Source: Comamonadaceae bacterium
GTDB lineage: Bacteria; Pseudomonadota; Gammaproteobacteria; Burkholderiales; Burkholderiaceae_C
Direction of reading: 5' to 3'
NCBI GenBank assembly: GCA_013298415.1
Contig: JAAFHN010000173.1
Location: 1-6,175, forward strand
DNA length: 6,175 nt
This document shows, piece by piece, positions 4,459 to 6,175 of this stretch. Position 1 is the stretch's first letter, and each line of letters begins with the position of its first letter. Under the pieces are notes generated by a model. That model saw only the letters and a list, made by a program, of their open reading frames with translations. It had not been told where the DNA came from and made no database searches. Position numbers and translations under genes: made by a program.

Positions 4459-6033
4459 TCAGGCCTTGGGCTTGGCGCTTGGTTTGGCCTTTGCGGTGGT
4501 TTTGGAGGGAGCTTTCGTGGGAGCTTTGGCGGGAGCGTTCACAGGTGTTTTGGCGGCGGCTTTCGGCTCCGCCTTGGCAGCAGCTTCTGCGCCCACTTGG
4601 CTCAGCAGGTATTGCACGAGCAGCCCCACTGGCCGCCCTGTTGCGCCCTTGGCCGCGCCGCCTTTCCACGCGGTGCCGGCGATGTCCAAGTGGCCCCACG
4701 GGTATTTGCTGGCAAAACGCTGCAAAAACTTGGCTGCAGTGATCGAGCCGCCTGCACGGCCCGCGATATTGGCCACGTCGGCGAAGTTGCTCTTCAGGCC
4801 CTCGGCGTACTCGTCGTCAAGTGGCATGCGCCAGCAAGGGTCAAGCGCCTTGTCGCCTGCTTGGCTCAAAGCGCTGGCAAGCTCATCCGTGCTTGCATAC
4901 ATGCCCGAGCGCACGCCGCCCAACGCAATCACGCAGGCGCCGGTGAGTGTGGCGATGTCCACCACACTTTGCGGTTTGAAGCGCTCGGCATAGGTAAGCG
5001 CGTCGCAGAGGATCAAGCGGCCTTCGGCATCGGTGTTCAGGATTTCAATGCTCTGCCCGCTCATGCTCTGCACCACGTCGCCAGGCTTCACGGCCAAGCC
5101 ATCGGGCATGTTTTCGCAAGCGGCAATCAGGCCCACCACATTGAGCTTGGGCTTCAAGGTCGCAATCGCGGCGAACGCGCCCAGCACGCTGGCTGCGCCA
5201 CACATGTCGAACTTCATCTCGTCCATTTCAGCGCCGGGCTTGAGCGAAATGCCGCCCGTGTCAAACGTGATGCCTTTGCCGACCAACACGTGCGGCGCTT
5301 GCTTCGCAGGAGCGCCGTTGTAGCGCAGCACCACAAAGCGCAGCGGCTCCGCAGAGCCTTGAGCAACCGACATGAAGGAGCCCATGCCGAGCTTTTTCAC
5401 TTGGGCTGGACCGAGCACTTCGCAGCCCAGCTTGTGTTTTTTGGCCAAATCTTGCGCAGCCTTGGCAAGCAGGGTCGGGGTTGCATGGTTGCCTGGGCGA
5501 TTGCCCCACTCTTTGGCGATTTCTGCGCCCGCGGCAGTGGCCACAGCCACTTTGAACGCGGCTTCCAAGCCATGACCAGGTGCCGCGATCAGGGCAACTT
5601 GCTGCACCGTCGTCGTTTCAGCCTTCGGCTTGGTGTGGGTGTAGGTGTAGGCTGCGTCGGCAGCTGTGAGCACAGCGCCGTGCAGACGCTTTTCATCGAG
5701 CTCAGCGATCAGGTTCAATCCAATCGCAAGGCGTTTTGCACCAGCGCCACGGGCAAGCGCCATGGCGTGCGACACGGCAGCGCGCAAGTCCTTGATCGAA
5801 GGCTTGTCCACCGCGACCAGCCACACGCGTTTGGCGGCAAATCCTTCAGGCTTGTAGAGCGCCAGTGTGGCGGCGGTTTTCACCACCAAATCGCCAGATT
5901 TCTGCGCCGCAGCGATGGTTTGCGCCTCTGCGCCGCTGGCCTTGAAGTCAGGTGGCACGAGCAGCACGAGGGCGTCGGCCGAAAGCGCTGCGCTTGCGGC
6001 AAAATCTAAAGCTTTGAGTTCAATGGCGATCAT
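4459..6033 (-). CDS. pepA: Leucyl aminopeptidase (M17) with lysine-rich C-terminal tail
   Basis: This 524-residue cytosolic, two-metal, hexameric aminopeptidase releases N-terminal residues from peptides. An N-terminal macro-like domain (about 1-150) precedes the M17 catalytic domain (about 165-475). Expected metal and catalytic residues are all present: Lys253 and Asp258 in VGKGITFDTGG, Lys265, Asp276 in MKFDMCGA, and Asp335, Glu337 and Arg339 in the family signature NTDAEGRL (333-340). WGHLDIAGTAW and GATGRPVGLL close the domain. E. coli PepA has 503 residues. Here the protein continues past residue ~480 into a 43-residue Ala/Lys/Pro tail (482-524) with 10 lysines, mostly every fourth residue. 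In E. coli, PepA also binds DNA in cer/XerCD recombination and in carAB control, so the tail might aid nucleic-acid binding; that is inference. The ATG is followed by MIAIELKALD, a typical start, but has no strong ribosome site. holC follows after 24 bp, and lptF is divergent upstream. Confidence 0.96.
   Translation of the reverse strand: MIAIELKALDFAASAALSADALVLLVPPDFKASGAEAQTIAAAQKSGDLVVKTAATLALYKPEGFAAKRVWLVAVDKPSIKDLRAAVSHAMALARGAGAKRLAIGLNLIAELDEKRLHGAVLTAADAAYTYTHTKPKAETTTVQQVALIAAPGHGLEAAFKVAVATAAGAEIAKEWGNRPGNHATPTLLAKAAQDLAKKHKLGCEVLGPAQVKKLGMGSFMSVAQGSAEPLRFVVLRYNGAPAKQAPHVLVGKGITFDTGGISLKPGAEMDEMKFDMCGAASVLGAFAAIATLKPKLNVVGLIAACENMPDGLAVKPGDVVQSMSGQSIEILNTDAEGRLILCDALTYAERFKPQSVVDIATLTGACVIALGGVRSGMYASTDELASALSQAGDKALDPCWRMPLDDEYAEGLKSNFADVANIAGRAGGSITAAKFLQRFASKYPWGHLDIAGTAWKGGAAKGATGRPVGLLVQYLLSQVGAEAAAKAEPKAAAKTPVNAPAKAPTKAPSKTTAKAKPSAKPKA
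4468..4575 (-). repeat. Nine degenerate 12-bp units encoding the PepA tail
   Basis: In the pepA frame, residues 487-522 divide into four-residue units KAEP, KAAA, KTPV, NAPA, KAPT, KAPS, KTTA, KAKP and SAKP. The DNA shows the same 12-bp period: units at 4528-4539, 4516-4527 and 4504-4515 all share the core GCTCCC or a one-base variant after AAA/AAC. The units are imperfect, so the array is old or under coding constraint, but it could still vary in copy number between strains. Confidence 0.8.
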
Positions 6034-6147
6034 GGCGAAAACAGAGATGGGGCTCAGCGCAAATGCGCAGAAAGTGCCTGCGGGATGTGTCGGCCAGTTG
6101 GCCGGTTTACCCAGTGGCGGGGCGCCAGCTTGTAAGCTAGCCCACTG
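6034..6147. promoter_or_regulatory. Divergent pepA / lptF control region
   Basis: This 114-bp spacer must hold promoters for both genes, yet I see no convincing -35/-10 pair on either strand. It contains three short palindromes: GCGCA-AA-TGCGC (6057-6068), CGGCCA-GT-TGGCCG (6091-6104) and AGCTT-GT-AAGCT (6128-6139). They may be operator-like sites or chance in GC-rich DNA. Neither start codon has a clear Shine-Dalgarno sequence. Confidence 0.4.
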
Positions 6148-6175
6148 ATGTTATTCCATTCGTCCGTTCGCAAAG
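6148..6175 (+). CDS. lptF: LPS export ABC transporter permease LptF, first 9 codons only
   Basis: The window ends 28 nt into a plus-strand frame starting at ATG 6148, reading MLFHSSVRK. This is the characteristic start of Burkholderiales LptF (YjgP/YjgQ family) just before its first membrane helix. LptF with LptG forms the inner-membrane permease that, with the ATPase LptB, extracts lipopolysaccharide for transport to the outer membrane. The identification also rests on context: lptF is divergent from pepA in E. coli and in many beta- and gammaproteobacteria. The fragment is very short, so sequence evidence alone would be weak. No strong ribosome site precedes the ATG. Confidence 0.75.

Noticed and set aside
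3973..6009. 678-codon open frame on the plus strand opposite pepA and holC
   Set aside because: It is antisense to two securely identified genes, its product is Cys/His/Arg-rich and unlike any family I know, and such long antisense frames are common opposite GC-rich genes.
1..6175. Undescribed multi-gene system, CRISPR array, toxin-antitoxin pair or insertion sequence
   Set aside because: Both strands were read and every substantial region is accounted for by core genes, one tRNA and short spacers; no spaced direct repeats, transposase or paired small toxic-type frames were seen.

Overview
The window looks like an ordinary piece of chromosome from a GC-rich betaproteobacterium. It is most likely Burkholderiales and probably Comamonadaceae. 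This rests on the gene order lptF <> pepA-holC, the order surE-pcm-nlpD, and the character of the proteins; no database search was possible. All complete protein genes lie on the minus strand. Only the start of lptF, at the right edge, is on the plus strand.

From right to left, in the direction of minus-strand transcription: the divergent spacer 6034-6147 separates lptF (6148 onward, lipopolysaccharide export permease, only 28 nt present) from pepA (leucyl aminopeptidase). pepA is followed after 24 bp by holC (DNA polymerase III chi subunit). holC overlaps by 11 bp a small unrecognised gene (3639-3989, GTG start). A 202-bp hairpin-rich spacer follows. Next comes a stand-alone gene for a periplasmic branched-chain amino acid-type binding protein (2294-3436), closed by a clear intrinsic terminator. 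A tRNA-Pro(GGG) gene with its own probable promoter and terminator comes next. The last group is surE-pcm-nlpD, the stationary-phase survival and protein-repair cluster, which in many proteobacteria continues into rpoS. nlpD is cut by the left edge.

The genes fall into separate housekeeping tasks: peptide turnover and replication (pepA, holC), amino acid uptake (binding protein without adjacent permease genes), translation (tRNA-Pro), and nucleotide/protein repair with cell-envelope maintenance (surE, pcm, nlpD). I found no mobile element, CRISPR array, phage gene or new defence-like system. The points most worth a second look are a lysine-rich tail on PepA encoded by 12-bp degenerate repeats, an AT-rich repeat-like island inside the N-terminal extension of Pcm, a possible leaderless surE transcript, and the uncharacterised small gene that overlaps holC.
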